This document shows positions 1 through 9,024 of a DNA stretch of 64,000 nt, in pieces. The notes under the pieces were generated by a model. The model saw only the letters and a program-made list of their open reading frames with translations. It was not told where the DNA came from and searched no databases. Source of the stretch: an uncultured Verrucomicrobiales bacterium (lineage in GTDB: Bacteria > Verrucomicrobiota > Verrucomicrobiia > Verrucomicrobiales > Akkermansiaceae); the NCBI GenBank assembly GCA_949373085.1, contig CASICJ010000004.1:62001-126000 (forward strand), read 5' to 3'. The translations under genes were made by a program, and so were the position numbers. The stretch's first letter is position 1; every line of letters begins with the position of its first letter.

Positions 1-509
1 TAGTGCCGGAGGACCGGAAGGGACAAGGTCTCATTCTCGATATGGCAGTTAAGGAAAATATGAGCCTCGCTTCGCTTCGTCGTGATTCCAAAGGTCCTTT
101 TTTGAATACTGATAAGGAGGAGGAGTTGGTGGCTGATATGACATCGGCTCTCAGTGTAAAGACGCCGGGATCATGGCAGTTAGCCCGTTTTCTTTCGGGA
201 GGAAATCAGCAGAAGATCGTTCTGGCCAAGTGGTTGGCGCTGAAGCCCAAGGTTTTACTCCTCGATGAACCAACGCGCGGTATTGATATTGGGGCGAAAG
301 AGGAGATTTATTTGCTCATGGAAAAATTCGCGCGCGAAGGAATGGCGGTTTTGTTTGTCTCTAGCGAGATGGAAGAGATTATGGGGATGGCAGATCGGAC
401 CTTGGTGATGCACGAAGGGCGGATTACGGGCGAGTTGGCTCGAGAAAATTTTAGTGAAGAGGCCATTATGGAATTGGCGACGGGTGGGAACATTAACAAA
501 GCAGAATAA
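1..509 (+). CDS. Sugar ABC transporter ATP-binding protein, C-terminal part (RbsA/MglA-like), partial
   Basis: This is the C-terminal end of the double-cassette ATPase of a ribose/galactose-type importer; it hydrolyses ATP at the inner membrane to drive sugar uptake. The frame is already open at the window edge, so roughly the first two thirds of a ~500-residue protein lie outside. Visible landmarks are [10 protein letters not shown] at the very start, the ABC signature LSGGNQQ (about residue 64), Walker [12 protein letters not shown] (85-95) and VSSEMEE in place of a canonical H-loop, as is common in the second cassette of this family. The permease gene follows one base after the stop, which fits an operon. 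The sugar cannot be told from sequence. Confidence 0.93.
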   Translation, partial: VPEDRKGQGLILDMAVKENMSLASLRRDSKGPFLNTDKEEELVADMTSALSVKTPGSWQLARFLSGGNQQKIVLAKWLALKPKVLLLDEPTRGIDIGAKEEIYLLMEKFAREGMAVLFVSSEMEEIMGMADRTLVMHEGRITGELARENFSEEAIMELATGGNINKAE

Positions 510-510
510 G

Positions 511-1470
511 ATGAAAAAAATCAAAGGTATCCTGATCACCCTGATTATGATTTACGTCGCGACAGCGATTCTGGGCGAGAATTTTCTGGGAGGATACAAT
601 CAAGGGAAGTTGCTTGAGCGGACCGGGCTTTATGGCTTGTTGGCGATTGGGGTGGCCTTTGTAATTATCACGGGAGGAATAGACCTTTCGATTGGCTCGG
701 TAGTTTGTTTGGTGGGTTGCGGGGTTCCATGGCTGGTGATGAGACAAGGATGGTCACCGGGCAGTGCGGTGGCGATCGCGATGGTGGTTGCCCTCTGCGT
801 TGGGCTTTGGCATGGTTTTTTAATTACCAAGCTCAAGCTGCAGCCTTTCGTGGTGACTCTCTGTAGTTTGCTAATTTACCGGGGGGCAACGCGCGGGCTC
901 GCAGAGGATCAGTCGCAAGGATTTGGAGGAGAGCATGAGGCGTTTCGACAGTGGGGAACAGAAGCCATCGAAGTGACTGATAAATTTGGGATTCCTTATC
1001 CCTTTGTGATTTTGATCGTGGTGGCGATCATTGCGTGGGTTTTCTTGAACAAGACTATTTGGGGGCGATACCTTTTTGCCTTGGGAAATAACGAGGAGGC
1101 CGCCCGGTTAAGTGGGATTAACACCGACCGAATGGTTATTTTATCCTACGTGATTTGTTCGATGCTGGCAGCGCTCGGTGGGCTGTTGTTCATTTTAAAT
1201 GGTAATTCGGCTCAGCCGAGCGATTTTGGAAACTTTTATGAGCTTTATGCGATCGCTGCAGCAGTGCTTGGCGGTTGCAGTCTTCGTGGAGGGGAGGGCA
1301 CAATTGTGGGGGTGGTAATTGGAACGGCCGTGATGCAACTCTTAAAGAACATGATCAATCTGGTAGATTGGTTAAAATCGCACATGGAATTCTTAATTGT
1401 TGGAATCGTTTTGCTGGTGGCAGTGATTGCCGACGAAATGATCAAACAACGGGTGAGAAAATTGAAGTGA
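511..1470 (+). CDS. Sugar ABC transporter permease (RbsC-like)
   Basis: 319-residue inner-membrane permease of the BPD_transp_2 / RbsC family that pairs with the ATPase just upstream. It is almost entirely hydrophobic helices, with the family hallmark GIDLSIGS near residue 50, the LGGLLF segment and a conserved ...AAAVLGGCSLRGGEGT... region in the C-terminal half. I take the ATG at 511, one base after the ATPase stop; the frame is open further upstream but that stretch is hydrophilic and overlaps the ATPase gene. The substrate-binding protein of the importer is not in the window after this gene, so it probably lies upstream. Substrate unknown; ribose, xylose or another monosaccharide are all possible. 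Confidence 0.93.
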   Translation: MKKIKGILITLIMIYVATAILGENFLGGYNQGKLLERTGLYGLLAIGVAFVIITGGIDLSIGSVVCLVGCGVPWLVMRQGWSPGSAVAIAMVVALCVGLWHGFLITKLKLQPFVVTLCSLLIYRGATRGLAEDQSQGFGGEHEAFRQWGTEAIEVTDKFGIPYPFVILIVVAIIAWVFLNKTIWGRYLFALGNNEEAARLSGINTDRMVILSYVICSMLAALGGLLFILNGNSAQPSDFGNFYELYAIAAAVLGGCSLRGGEGTIVGVVIGTAVMQLLKNMINLVDWLKSHMEFLIVGIVLLVAVIADEMIKQRVRKLK

Positions 1471-1605
1471 TAATAATCAATTTGGGCGCCACGCCTGGGC
1501 ACTTTCTTCTTATTTTACAGTGCGCGGGAAAAGTCAGGGCTTTAATCGTTAGATCGAAAGCAAGCTGACGACACCAGACGGGCAAATCAGCGGTTTACGG
1601 GAAAA

Positions 1606-1887
1606 TCACCTCTTCAAAACCACCGTAATTGGTTTTGGGAGATTGAAGTTTACGAGTGGGTGGTTGCGATAGCCAACTTTTGAGACCTGCAGGTATTCGA
1701 TGGTGGGGAGATCTTGATGAACTAGAACCCCGCCCTCTTTATCGGTTGCTTTAGGTGGCCAGTTAAAGCTCCGACTCATCGGGACGACCTTGGCATCCTC
1801 AATTGGTCTCCCCGTCTCATCGACCACAAAAATAGTAGGCGAGCAAGAGCTGCAGATTAGAGCAAGAATTCCGAGGAAAGATCTCAT
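1606..1887 (-). CDS. Small lipoprotein with carboxypeptidase-regulatory-like fold
   Basis: 93-residue protein with a lipoprotein signal (ILALICSSC, lipid Cys near residue 15). It is followed by a segment of the type VVDETGRPIEDAKVVP, then YLQVSKVGYRNH, typical of the CarboxypepD_reg / transthyretin-like beta-sandwich found on many exported proteins. Its ATG overlaps the nuoF stop codon (ATGA), so it is translationally coupled to the last complex I gene although no role in complex I is implied by its sequence. Function unknown; probably an outer-membrane or periplasmic lipoprotein. Confidence 0.7.
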   Translation of the reverse strand: MRSFLGILALICSSCSPTIFVVDETGRPIEDAKVVPMSRSFNWPPKATDKEGGVLVHQDLPTIEYLQVSKVGYRNHPLVNFNLPKPITVVLKR

Positions 1888-3287
1888 TGAGGAACAGATG
1901 AGAGGAATTGTTCCTGAGCGATCCGCTCGGCTGACCGGGTGTCGTTGTCGTCGGAAGTTTCGCCAACGAGTTCGCCACGGAATTTGTCAATCATGGCTTC
2001 AACGGGCCAGGCGCTGGCCTCGCCGAAGGCACATACGGTCTTGCCGTCGATCTGATAGGCAATGTCTTCAAGAACCTGAACATCATTCGGAGTGGCTTTG
2101 CCGTCTTCGATTCGATCGGAAACCTTTTTCATCCAAGTTGATCCTTCGCGGCATGGGGTGCATTGTCCGCAGGATTCGTGAGCGTAGAAGTGGGTAATGT
2201 TGTTGAGGATCCAAGACATCCGGCGGGTATCATCCATCACAATAACACCGCCGGAACCTGCCATCGAGCCTGCTGCGGCGAGAGTGTCAAAGTCGAGAGG
2301 TAACTGCCAGAAAGTCATTTCCTCGGCATCATCACCACGACCGATTTTGAAAGTTTCGTTACAGCGTAGGATCTTCGACGACGAACCACCTGGGATGACT
2401 GCCTTGAGCGTCCGTCCATCCTTGGGGCCGCCGCACATATCGTAGAGAAGTTCTTGGAAGGTGACTTTGCCAACCTCAATTTCGAAGTATCCTGGGTTCT
2501 TAACATCGCCTGAAACACAGACGATACGGGTTCCTGAATTTCGCGGGGTCCCCAGTTTGATGTATTCGTCGCCCCCCATGCGGAGAATGTGAACGACATG
2601 GCAGAGTGACTCGACGTTGTTTACGATGGTTGGCGCCATGTAGAGGCCGATGGCAGCCGGGAAATAAGGTGGCTTGATTCGTGGGTATGGGCGTTTGCCT
2701 TCCAGCGACTCGATGAGTCCGGTCTCTTCTCCGCAGATGTAAGCGGCGGCTCCACGATGAACGTAAATTTCGAGGTCGAATCCCGACCCCTGAATATCCT
2801 TACCAAGGAAGCTGTTCTTCTTGGCTTCGGCGATGGCTTGTTCAAGGAGAATAGCAGCCTCTGGAAATTCTTCCCGAATGTAGATGTAGGCGACATGGGC
2901 TCCAACAGCATAGGCAGAGATTACCATACCCTCAATGAGTTGGTGAGGATCCTGATGGACAATGTAGCGGTCCTTAAAAGTGCCTGGCTCTGACTCGTCA
3001 CAGTTACAAATCAAGTAGATTGGCTTGGTGTTATTGGGAGGGATAAATCCCCATTTAATTCCAGTTGGGAAGCCCGCACCACCACGTCCACGAAGACCCG
3101 AAGCCTTAACTTCGTCGATGACTTCTTGAGGCTTCATCTTTAAAGCCTTCATAGCCATTTTGTAGCCGCCCTCCGTAAGGTAGGTCTTGATCTTTGGATT
3201 CCAGCCTTTGCGATCGATATTCCTGAAGATCAGACGGTGCTCTTTTTCGTGAGGTTCCTTTCCGGGGAGGTAGGTGATGTCAGACAT
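1884..3287 (-). CDS. nuoF: NADH-quinone oxidoreductase subunit F
   Basis: 467-residue NADH-oxidising subunit of respiratory complex I; it binds NADH, FMN and the N3 [4Fe-4S] cluster in the cytoplasmic arm. The Gly-rich FMN/NADH site GRGGAGFPTGIKWG is at about residues 67-80. The cluster ligands are seen in ESCGQCTPCREG (about 370-381) plus the distant Cys in TVCAFGE (about 417). Length is close to the usual 420-450 with a C-terminal extension of about 25 residues. It is the third gene of a minus-strand run nuoD-nuoE-nuoF; other nuo genes are not adjacent, so the complex is encoded at more than one locus or continues elsewhere. Confidence 0.98.
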   Translation of the reverse strand: MSDITYLPGKEPHEKEHRLIFRNIDRKGWNPKIKTYLTEGGYKMAMKALKMKPQEVIDEVKASGLRGRGGAGFPTGIKWGFIPPNNTKPIYLICNCDESEPGTFKDRYIVHQDPHQLIEGMVISAYAVGAHVAYIYIREEFPEAAILLEQAIAEAKKNSFLGKDIQGSGFDLEIYVHRGAAAYICGEETGLIESLEGKRPYPRIKPPYFPAAIGLYMAPTIVNNVESLCHVVHILRMGGDEYIKLGTPRNSGTRIVCVSGDVKNPGYFEIEVGKVTFQELLYDMCGGPKDGRTLKAVIPGGSSSKILRCNETFKIGRGDDAEEMTFWQLPLDFDTLAAAGSMAGSGGVIVMDDTRRMSWILNNITHFYAHESCGQCTPCREGSTWMKKVSDRIEDGKATPNDVQVLEDIAYQIDGKTVCAFGEASAWPVEAMIDKFRGELVGETSDDNDTRSAERIAQEQFLSSVPQ

Positions 3288-3314
3288 GAGCTTTGTGGTT
3301 TAGAGTAGTGAAAA

Positions 3315-4025
3315 TTAACTTTCGTATTGAGTGATGAGGCTTTCGGCCTTCTCTGGCGTTACGCCTTCGTGGAAGTCGTCGTTGACGAGACAGACCGGGG
3401 CAGTCCCGCAAGATGCGAGGCATTCGGCGTATTCGACTGAGTAGCTTCCGCAAGGGGAAATGGAAATTGGGTCCTTATGAGTATCAGCGGAGCTGCGATC
3501 GATTCCGGTTATTTCGCAAAGCTTGGCCATAAGTTCGTAGGACCCGCCCATGGCACAGGAGAGGGTTCGGCAAACTCGGAAGTGGAGCTTGCCAGGAGCC
3601 TTCTGACGGAAGCCGGGATAGAACGTGACGACCTCGACAACTTTGATCGCGGCGATGCCAAGCTTATTGGCCACCCATTCAATAGACTCCGGGCTGATGA
3701 AACCGTGACGATGCTGGACTTCGTGAAGAAGGGGAAGCACAGCCGAGCGGCGCTGATCATCGGGATATTGTGCGATGCGCTTATTGGCAGCTTTTTCGAG
3801 AGCAGGGGTGATCTTGAATTGAGGGAAGTGAACCACACCTGGGGTCACTGGTGAGTGAACATTCTTTTCAAGAACGGTGAGCACCGGACGGATGTATTCC
3901 ACAGCACTGCGATCAATAAGGCGAGGCTTTGGAACTTCGCTATCTTTTGGGGCGCTTGTGGAGACGTAACTCAGCTTCGATCGATCAACCGAGCGAGGGC
4001 GGGGGGCTTCAATTTTAGAACTCAC
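3315..4025 (-). CDS. nuoE: NADH-quinone oxidoreductase subunit E
   Basis: 236-residue 24-kDa subunit of complex I, a thioredoxin-fold protein carrying the N1a [2Fe-2S] cluster. The ligand pairs are visible as CRTLSC (about residue 150) and CLASC (about residue 200), with the conserved CGTAPV after the second pair. The first ~70 residues form a charged, proline-containing N-terminal extension not usual in the family (typical length about 160-180), but the frame is continuous and starts at an ATG. It lies between nuoD and nuoF with short gaps and is surely co-transcribed with them. Confidence 0.97.
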   Translation of the reverse strand: MSSKIEAPRPRSVDRSKLSYVSTSAPKDSEVPKPRLIDRSAVEYIRPVLTVLEKNVHSPVTPGVVHFPQFKITPALEKAANKRIAQYPDDQRRSAVLPLLHEVQHRHGFISPESIEWVANKLGIAAIKVVEVVTFYPGFRQKAPGKLHFRVCRTLSCAMGGSYELMAKLCEITGIDRSSADTHKDPISISPCGSYSVEYAECLASCGTAPVCLVNDDFHEGVTPEKAESLITQYES

Positions 4026-4063
4026 CTTGAGAAAAAATCAGGTTGGAAGAATTAGACGTGAAT

Positions 4064-5335
4064 TTAGCGGTCACACTCGCCCATTACGAAATCGAGCGAG
4101 CCGAGAATAGCTGGGATGTCAGAAACCATGTGGCCTTTGAGGAGGTCGGCACAGATACCAAGGTTGACAAAAGATGGGGCGCGAATCTTGAGCCGATTCG
4201 GCACTCCGCCGCCTTTTGAGTGAATGTAGAAGCCGAGTTCCCCTTTTGGGTTTTCAGCGGCAAAATAAACCTCACCCTCTGGGGCCTCAATCCCTTGGGT
4301 CGCGACAATGAAATGGTGTATAAGCTCCTCCATGGACATCAGCACGCGCTCTTTTTCGGGAAGAGTGGACTTGGTGTCGCCTACGTTAATTTCTCCTTCC
4401 GGGAAGTCAGCTAGAACCTGCTTGATAATTTTGATGGACTGGCGCATCTCCTCCATACGGATGAGGAAGCGGTCGTAGCAATCACCGTTTTCGCCGACTG
4501 GAATATCGAAGTCATACTTCTCGTAGCCCAAGTAAGGATTATCCTTGCGAAGGTCACGGGCAACTCCGCTGGCACGAAGGTTAGGGCCGGTCATTCCATA
4601 GCTTATGGCGTCCTCGCGGCTGATTACCCCAACGTCGCACATCCGTTCGAGGTAAATCTTATTATTATTAAGAAGGCTGGCGATTTCGCCGATGGTGTTT
4701 TCACACTCATCGAGGAATTTTAGAATATCCTTGTCTAGGCCTTCAGGAATGTCGCGGATTTGACCGCCGACTCGGGTGTAAGACGTGGTAAAACGAGCAC
4801 CAGTAAGTTGCTCGCAGAAATTGTAAATTTTTTCCCTTTCGGTGAAGGTATAGAGAAAGACGGTCATGGCGCCAACATCCATAGCGCACACGCCGACTCC
4901 CAGCATGTGGGAGGAAATCCGGGCCAGCTCACAGCAGAGGACACGGAGAGCTTGTCCTCGAGGTGGCAATTCCCACCCCATGAGTTTTTCAACTGCGCAG
5001 GCGTAGGCGACATTGTTTGCTAGAGGAGCTAGATAATCCAGCCGGTCGGTGTAGGGAACGAACTGGTTGTAATGCATGTTCTCAGCGATTTTTTCGTCGC
5101 CGCGATGCAGATATCCAATGTGAGGTTCGGCTTTTTCGATGATTTCGCCATCCAATTCCAGCACAAGGCGCAAAACTCCGTGCGTGGCGGGATGGGACGG
5201 GCCCATGTTAAGCACCATTTTTTCGCCAAGGACATCGTCGGTCTCCGCTTGGTAATCAGTAACGGCATTTGCTGCGACGGCAGCGGCGTCTGGGGCCTCG
5301 TAAGTAGTGGTCTTGGTCATTGTGAGCCGGGTCAA
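4064..5335 (-). CDS. nuoD: NADH-quinone oxidoreductase subunit D
   Basis: 423-residue 49-kDa subunit of complex I, which with NuoB lines the quinone-binding cavity. Diagnostic stretches include LNMGPSHPATHGVLR (about residues 43-57), EPHIGYLHRG and the C-terminal IPAILGSLDFVMGECDR, which ends in the family-typical acidic residue and Arg. The first ~35 residues are a variable extension; a second in-frame ATG lies five codons downstream, so the exact start is uncertain. First of the three contiguous nuo genes. Confidence 0.98.
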   Translation of the reverse strand: MTRLTMTKTTTYEAPDAAAVAANAVTDYQAETDDVLGEKMVLNMGPSHPATHGVLRLVLELDGEIIEKAEPHIGYLHRGDEKIAENMHYNQFVPYTDRLDYLAPLANNVAYACAVEKLMGWELPPRGQALRVLCCELARISSHMLGVGVCAMDVGAMTVFLYTFTEREKIYNFCEQLTGARFTTSYTRVGGQIRDIPEGLDKDILKFLDECENTIGEIASLLNNNKIYLERMCDVGVISREDAISYGMTGPNLRASGVARDLRKDNPYLGYEKYDFDIPVGENGDCYDRFLIRMEEMRQSIKIIKQVLADFPEGEINVGDTKSTLPEKERVLMSMEELIHHFIVATQGIEAPEGEVYFAAENPKGELGFYIHSKGGGVPNRLKIRAPSFVNLGICADLLKGHMVSDIPAILGSLDFVMGECDR

Positions 5336-5394
5336 TGAAACTCTCGTTCTTGTAGGCTCGCAAGGACTTTGTGAAATATTTCACAAAGTCGCGA

Positions 5395-5892
5395 TCAGAA
5401 GCCGGGGGGGAGAAGCGAAACCCAAGTAGGATAGTATTGATCGGAGGGGGAAAAGAGCCATCCCGGGCTGCGCTTAATGAGTTGATAGTCGGTGAGGATG
5501 AATTCAGGGAGAATCTGGTTACTGTTGGGTTCATAAAGCTCCCTTCCAGTGTATCGACCGTAAATCCGGTATTGATAATTATTATCGAATCCATAGCTCT
5601 TCCTTCCTTTTGTCTCGGGGAGACGATCAGGGTTGATCTTCCAAGATTCATTAAAAATGACCAATTGAGCCTTACTTGCCGACTGCCCCGGTTCGCGAAG
5701 GTACCCCCAGAAGCGGGTTTTTTCCACAAAGTAACGCCGGCCGTAGTAAAAATCGCCACGGGGTTCGGCGGCGATTTGAGCTTTTCGGTCACTGACGGTT
5801 GGGAGTAGCCCCATGTTTCCAGGGCTACTAGAGACTCTTGTGCACGAAGGGAGAAGGGGAATGATAAGAGCAAGTAAAAGAAGTGCGCGCAC
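5395..5892 (-). CDS. Putative lipoprotein of unknown function
   Basis: About 165 residues starting at a GTG that directly precedes a lipoprotein signal (VRALLLLALIIPLLPSC, lipid Cys at about 17). The mature part is rich in Tyr, Arg and Pro (GDFYYGRRYFVEKTRFWGYL, DNNYQYRIYGRYTG). I recognise no family. The frame is open upstream to 6144 but that stretch overlaps the divergent aldo/keto reductase and is not signal-like, so the GTG start is preferred. Located about 60 bases upstream of nuoD in the same orientation; it may be co-transcribed. Confidence 0.65.
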   Translation of the reverse strand: MRALLLLALIIPLLPSCTRVSSSPGNMGLLPTVSDRKAQIAAEPRGDFYYGRRYFVEKTRFWGYLREPGQSASKAQLVIFNESWKINPDRLPETKGRKSYGFDNNYQYRIYGRYTGRELYEPNSNQILPEFILTDYQLIKRSPGWLFSPSDQYYPTWVSLLPPGF

Positions 5893-5991
5893 GGGAGGAA
5901 TGTGAACTCTTTCGTCACTTGTGGTCAAGCTTAGCAGTCCGGAGGAAAAGTCCCGCTTGAAAGATGCAGTATCCTGCCGCTTATTTACGGC

Positions 5992-7113
5992 ATGGATTTG
6001 ACACAGACAGCATATGGGACCTGGAGCGGCGGACGGTTTATGCACTTTGGGGAGGTTCTTGATGAAGATCGCTACCAGAATTGTATTCGAGTTGCCTATA
6101 GGGCGGGGATTCGGACTTTTGTGACTGCTGATGTTTATGGTCAAGGCAAAGCTGATGCCGCATTGGGCAAGGTTTTATCGGAATACCCGCGCGAAAGTTA
6201 CTGCCTTGTTGGGATGCTCGGGCACGATTTTATCGATGGAGAGCGCGAGGGGAGTAAGGGGTATCCGAGATTCACTAGCCCATCGCTAAGGGGCGAATCT
6301 GGTTACCGTGACTTTTTGCGTCGGGCTTGTGAGAGTTCTCTCACAAGTTGCCAGACCGGCCACTTTGATCTTGTCATGTTGCACAATCCAGACGAGATCG
6401 GCTACACCAGTGACGCGGTTTGGAAAGGGATGAATGCCCTAAAGGAAGAGGGACTCTCGGAACGGCTCGGAATCGCTCCTGGACCTGCTAACGGATTTAC
6501 ACTCGACCTACTGCATGTCTTCGAAAATTTTGGGGATGTGCTTGATTGGGCTATGATCATTTTGAATCCATTAGAGCCATGGCCCGGACAACATGTGTTG
6601 GACTCAGCGATTGCTAACAAAGTCGATATTCTTACCCGTGTGGTGGATTACGGTGGGCTTTTCCATGGGGATATGAAGCCTGGCCACGAATTTCGGCCGG
6701 GTGATCACCGTACTTATCGCCCTGAGGGTTGGGTCGAGCGGGGCAATGACGCAATGCAGCCAATGCGCGAAATTGCCGATAAGCATGGTCTGAGCATGAT
6801 TCAATTCGCCTCACTTTGGAACCTCTCCCAGACTCCGGTGAAGTGTGTCGTGCCGACGGTGATTCAGGAGGCTGGAGAGAACGCAATTCCAATTGAAGAT
6901 AAGATCCGCGACTATGCCGCTACGCCAGCTGATTTTAAATTGTCATCTGAAGAAGTGGAGGCCATTCGTAAGATGGGTGACAACACTGGTTGCATGATAT
7001 TAAAGGGAGCGAGTCAGCGTCACGACGGCCCCTGTGAGCGCCCCGATGAGTGGCCAATGCGTGAAGAATTGCTTACTTTGGCCGGGGAGTATGGCTTGAC
7101 CACCAAGTGGTAA
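5992..7113 (+). CDS. Aldo/keto reductase family protein
   Basis: 373-residue TIM-barrel oxidoreductase of the aldo/keto reductase superfamily, normally NADPH-dependent. The barrel pattern includes AYRAGIRTFVTADVYGQGKAD, where D47 and Y49 match the catalytic Asp and Tyr, and LVMLHNPD, where H131 matches the catalytic His. C-terminal cofactor-binding stretches are KCVVPTVIQEA and the EEVEAIR helix. The strand that normally carries the catalytic Lys reads SYCLVGMLGHD and has no Lys, so activity or substrate class may differ from standard members. Convergent with the next gene, whose stop abuts this one. Substrate unknown. Confidence 0.85.
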   Translation: MDLTQTAYGTWSGGRFMHFGEVLDEDRYQNCIRVAYRAGIRTFVTADVYGQGKADAALGKVLSEYPRESYCLVGMLGHDFIDGEREGSKGYPRFTSPSLRGESGYRDFLRRACESSLTSCQTGHFDLVMLHNPDEIGYTSDAVWKGMNALKEEGLSERLGIAPGPANGFTLDLLHVFENFGDVLDWAMIILNPLEPWPGQHVLDSAIANKVDILTRVVDYGGLFHGDMKPGHEFRPGDHRTYRPEGWVERGNDAMQPMREIADKHGLSMIQFASLWNLSQTPVKCVVPTVIQEAGENAIPIEDKIRDYAATPADFKLSSEEVEAIRKMGDNTGCMILKGASQRHDGPCERPDEWPMREELLTLAGEYGLTTKW

Positions 7114-7809
7114 TTAACCGTTAGGATCCACAATGACGGTATCACCGGGTTGGATGTCGGGATAGCCGTCAGGCGAGTAGCCGTGGGGTCTCATGGTGGC
7201 GATATATTGCCCACTCGCATCAAGCCGCTCGATCACGATCGTTCCGATAATCCCGGTGTTCCGGCGTATTGCAAGGACACGGCTGGGTTGGAAGCTTGGC
7301 GCGTTAGCGGAAGGTTCATAGATCACAATGGCTTGTTCTTTGTTTGCCGATTTTACCGTTCCCATGTCCATGGCCATCTGGACTTTTTTGGCAGCCATAT
7401 TTTGCTCAATCGAGATCTGTCGCCGCTCTTCATTAGCGCGGTTATTTTCCTCTTCGAGCGCGAGAGCTTTTTCTTCAAGAGCTCGGTTTTTGTCCTCGAG
7501 TTCCTTTATTTTTCCCAGCGATTCTGAATCAGGATTAGAAGTTGCAGGTCCGGGGGCGATAGGAAGACCTGCCGAAGGTGGGGTCGTCGAAACCGAAGTT
7601 ACCGGATTGCTTGGGCGATTGGTCCGGGCATAATTACGCTCAAGAGCTCGATTTTCAGCGGCAAGTTGTTCGATTGCGTTCGTCAATTTAGCAAGTTCAT
7701 TCTTGCTGGCTTGGCTGTCGCGTCCTTCGTTAAAGCCCCCAAAGGAGAAGGCAAAAGCAACGACAATCAGGATTGAAGTCGTTCCGAGAAGGAAATTCGT
7801 AGTATTCAT
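7114..7809 (-). CDS. Membrane-anchored coiled-coil protein of unknown function
   Basis: 231 residues: one N-terminal membrane helix (TTNFLLGTTSILIVVAFAFSF), a long coiled coil rich in Glu, Leu and Asn (two segments about 38-60 and 100-145, broken by a Pro/Thr/Ser linker), then a C-terminal beta-rich domain of about 75 residues (VLAIRRNTGIIGTIVIERLD ... IQPGDTVIVDPNG). The ending resembles the beta-barrel endings of secretion or cell-shape accessory proteins, but I cannot assign a family. Not obviously in an operon with the Bax-inhibitor gene upstream, because a strong terminator lies between them. Confidence 0.75.
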   Translation of the reverse strand: MNTTNFLLGTTSILIVVAFAFSFGGFNEGRDSQASKNELAKLTNAIEQLAAENRALERNYARTNRPSNPVTSVSTTPPSAGLPIAPGPATSNPDSESLGKIKELEDKNRALEEKALALEEENNRANEERRQISIEQNMAAKKVQMAMDMGTVKSANKEQAIVIYEPSANAPSFQPSRVLAIRRNTGIIGTIVIERLDASGQYIATMRPHGYSPDGYPDIQPGDTVIVDPNG

Positions 7810-7868
7810 AAAAGCTGTGGTGAGTTAGCGACAAAAGGGCGAGTTTGTCAAAAACGGATCTTAGGGAG

Positions 7869-7905
7869 AAAAAAGAACCCGGAACGCTAATCGTGTCCGG
7901 GTTCT
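7869..7905 (-). terminator. Rho-independent terminator of the Bax-inhibitor-like gene
   Basis: Perfect 10-bp stem, agaacccgga (7874-7883) with tccgggttct (7896-7905), 12-nt loop. On the minus strand the stem is followed by a U tract (A run 7869-7874 on the plus strand). It sits just past the stop of the 7928-8647 gene. Confidence 0.85.
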
Positions 7906-7927
7906 GAAAGGCGTAGGATAAATCCGA

Positions 7928-8647
7928 TTAGTCGCTCGAGGAGAGAGACATCAGAATTTGCAGAACATACCAGAAGAGCAGGGCGACGCTTGCGAAGAGG
8001 CCAAGGGAGGCTGCTACGTGCTGACCTGGGCGGTAATTGTGGATAATATTGCTGGTTTGATGAAGAATAGAAATACCAGCGATTAGGACCATTGCTCCAG
8101 AGAACCAGATCCCCAGATTAAAGCCCATCAGGAGTGATGCCGCAATCAGGCCGAATGCAACGAAGAAACCTATCTTTAAAACTCCCCCGAGGAAGGAGAA
8201 ATCTTTCTTGGTGGTAAAGGCCACAAAAGTGAGACCTGCAAATAATCCCAAGGTAATAATAGCGGCCTGCCCGACTAAATGTGATTGTCCGGAGAAGCGG
8301 ACGGCGATCAAAAGAAGAGGAAGAAATAGGATAGCCTCAGCAACGACATAGAGTGCTAATCCCGCATATTGCATCCCGCGACTGGTATCAGAGGTCGCCC
8401 ATTTGTTGGCCACCCAGGAAGCGGCCATGAAGAGTCCGAGGACAATAAGCCAGGACATCCCTCCTCCGATCATTTTTAACACAAATAGATCGATCCCAGG
8501 GATCGTGAAAAGCATCGCTTCAAGGACAATAAAGGCCCCGATTGCTCCTGCGAGATGAAGATATGTTTTCTGGTAAAATTCAGTGCGGACGTTTTCGGGT
8601 GCCTGAGCAACTGAATATGGACTGGCGTAAGGGTTGTGACTTTCCAT
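7928..8647 (-). CDS. Bax inhibitor-1 / YccA family membrane protein
   Basis: 239-residue inner-membrane protein with about seven hydrophobic helices from residue 30 to the C-terminus and a short hydrophilic N-terminus (MESHNPYASPYSVAQ). The helix pattern and motifs such as GLFAGLTFVAF and SILHQTSNIIHNY match the BI-1/YbhL family, proposed pH-sensitive Ca2+ leak channels or membrane-protein quality-control partners in bacteria. Monocistronic: own terminator downstream and a divergent gene upstream. Confidence 0.88.
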   Translation of the reverse strand: MESHNPYASPYSVAQAPENVRTEFYQKTYLHLAGAIGAFIVLEAMLFTIPGIDLFVLKMIGGGMSWLIVLGLFMAASWVANKWATSDTSRGMQYAGLALYVVAEAILFLPLLLIAVRFSGQSHLVGQAAIITLGLFAGLTFVAFTTKKDFSFLGGVLKIGFFVAFGLIAASLLMGFNLGIWFSGAMVLIAGISILHQTSNIIHNYRPGQHVAASLGLFASVALLFWYVLQILMSLSSSD

Positions 8648-8711
8648 GTTTTTGTTGGTTTCTGATGGTAATTTAGGAAGATCTCGCGGAGATGCAAGTC
8701 AGATAGGACCT

Positions 8712-9020
8712 ATGAATTTTACCGAGATCGACCGCGAAGACTTTCGGAATCTTCTTCATGAGATTTCTGAAGCTTATATGCCTTTTGGTAAATATGGACC
8801 GGAGAAGTATCCGCCCTGTGGTGTTCCACTAACCGATTTGCCACCGGAGTATTTCTCATGGTTCGCGGAAAGGGGATGGCCCAAGGGAAGGTTGGGCGAG
8901 TTGATGGCGATGGTTTCGGAGATTAAGTCTACCGGAGCCGATCATGTCTTTGAGCCGATGCGCCGGGCACGTGGAGGGCGGGTTTCCATTCGGAACCAAC
9001 GGCCGAATACTGATTTCTAG
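8712..9020 (+). CDS. DUF3820 family protein
   Basis: 102 residues from the ATG at 8712. The core ...YMPFGKYGPEKYPPCGVPLTDLP..YFSWF.ERGWPKGRLGELM... matches the DUF3820 family (putative quorum-sensing-regulated virulence factor family), in which the phrase MPFGKYKG...DLP..YL.W is the hallmark. Biochemical role is unknown; related domains occur next to exonucleases. It is convergent with the following gene with four bases between the stops. Confidence 0.8.
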   Translation: MNFTEIDREDFRNLLHEISEAYMPFGKYGPEKYPPCGVPLTDLPPEYFSWFAERGWPKGRLGELMAMVSEIKSTGADHVFEPMRRARGGRVSIRNQRPNTDF

Positions 9021-9024
9021 GTCC

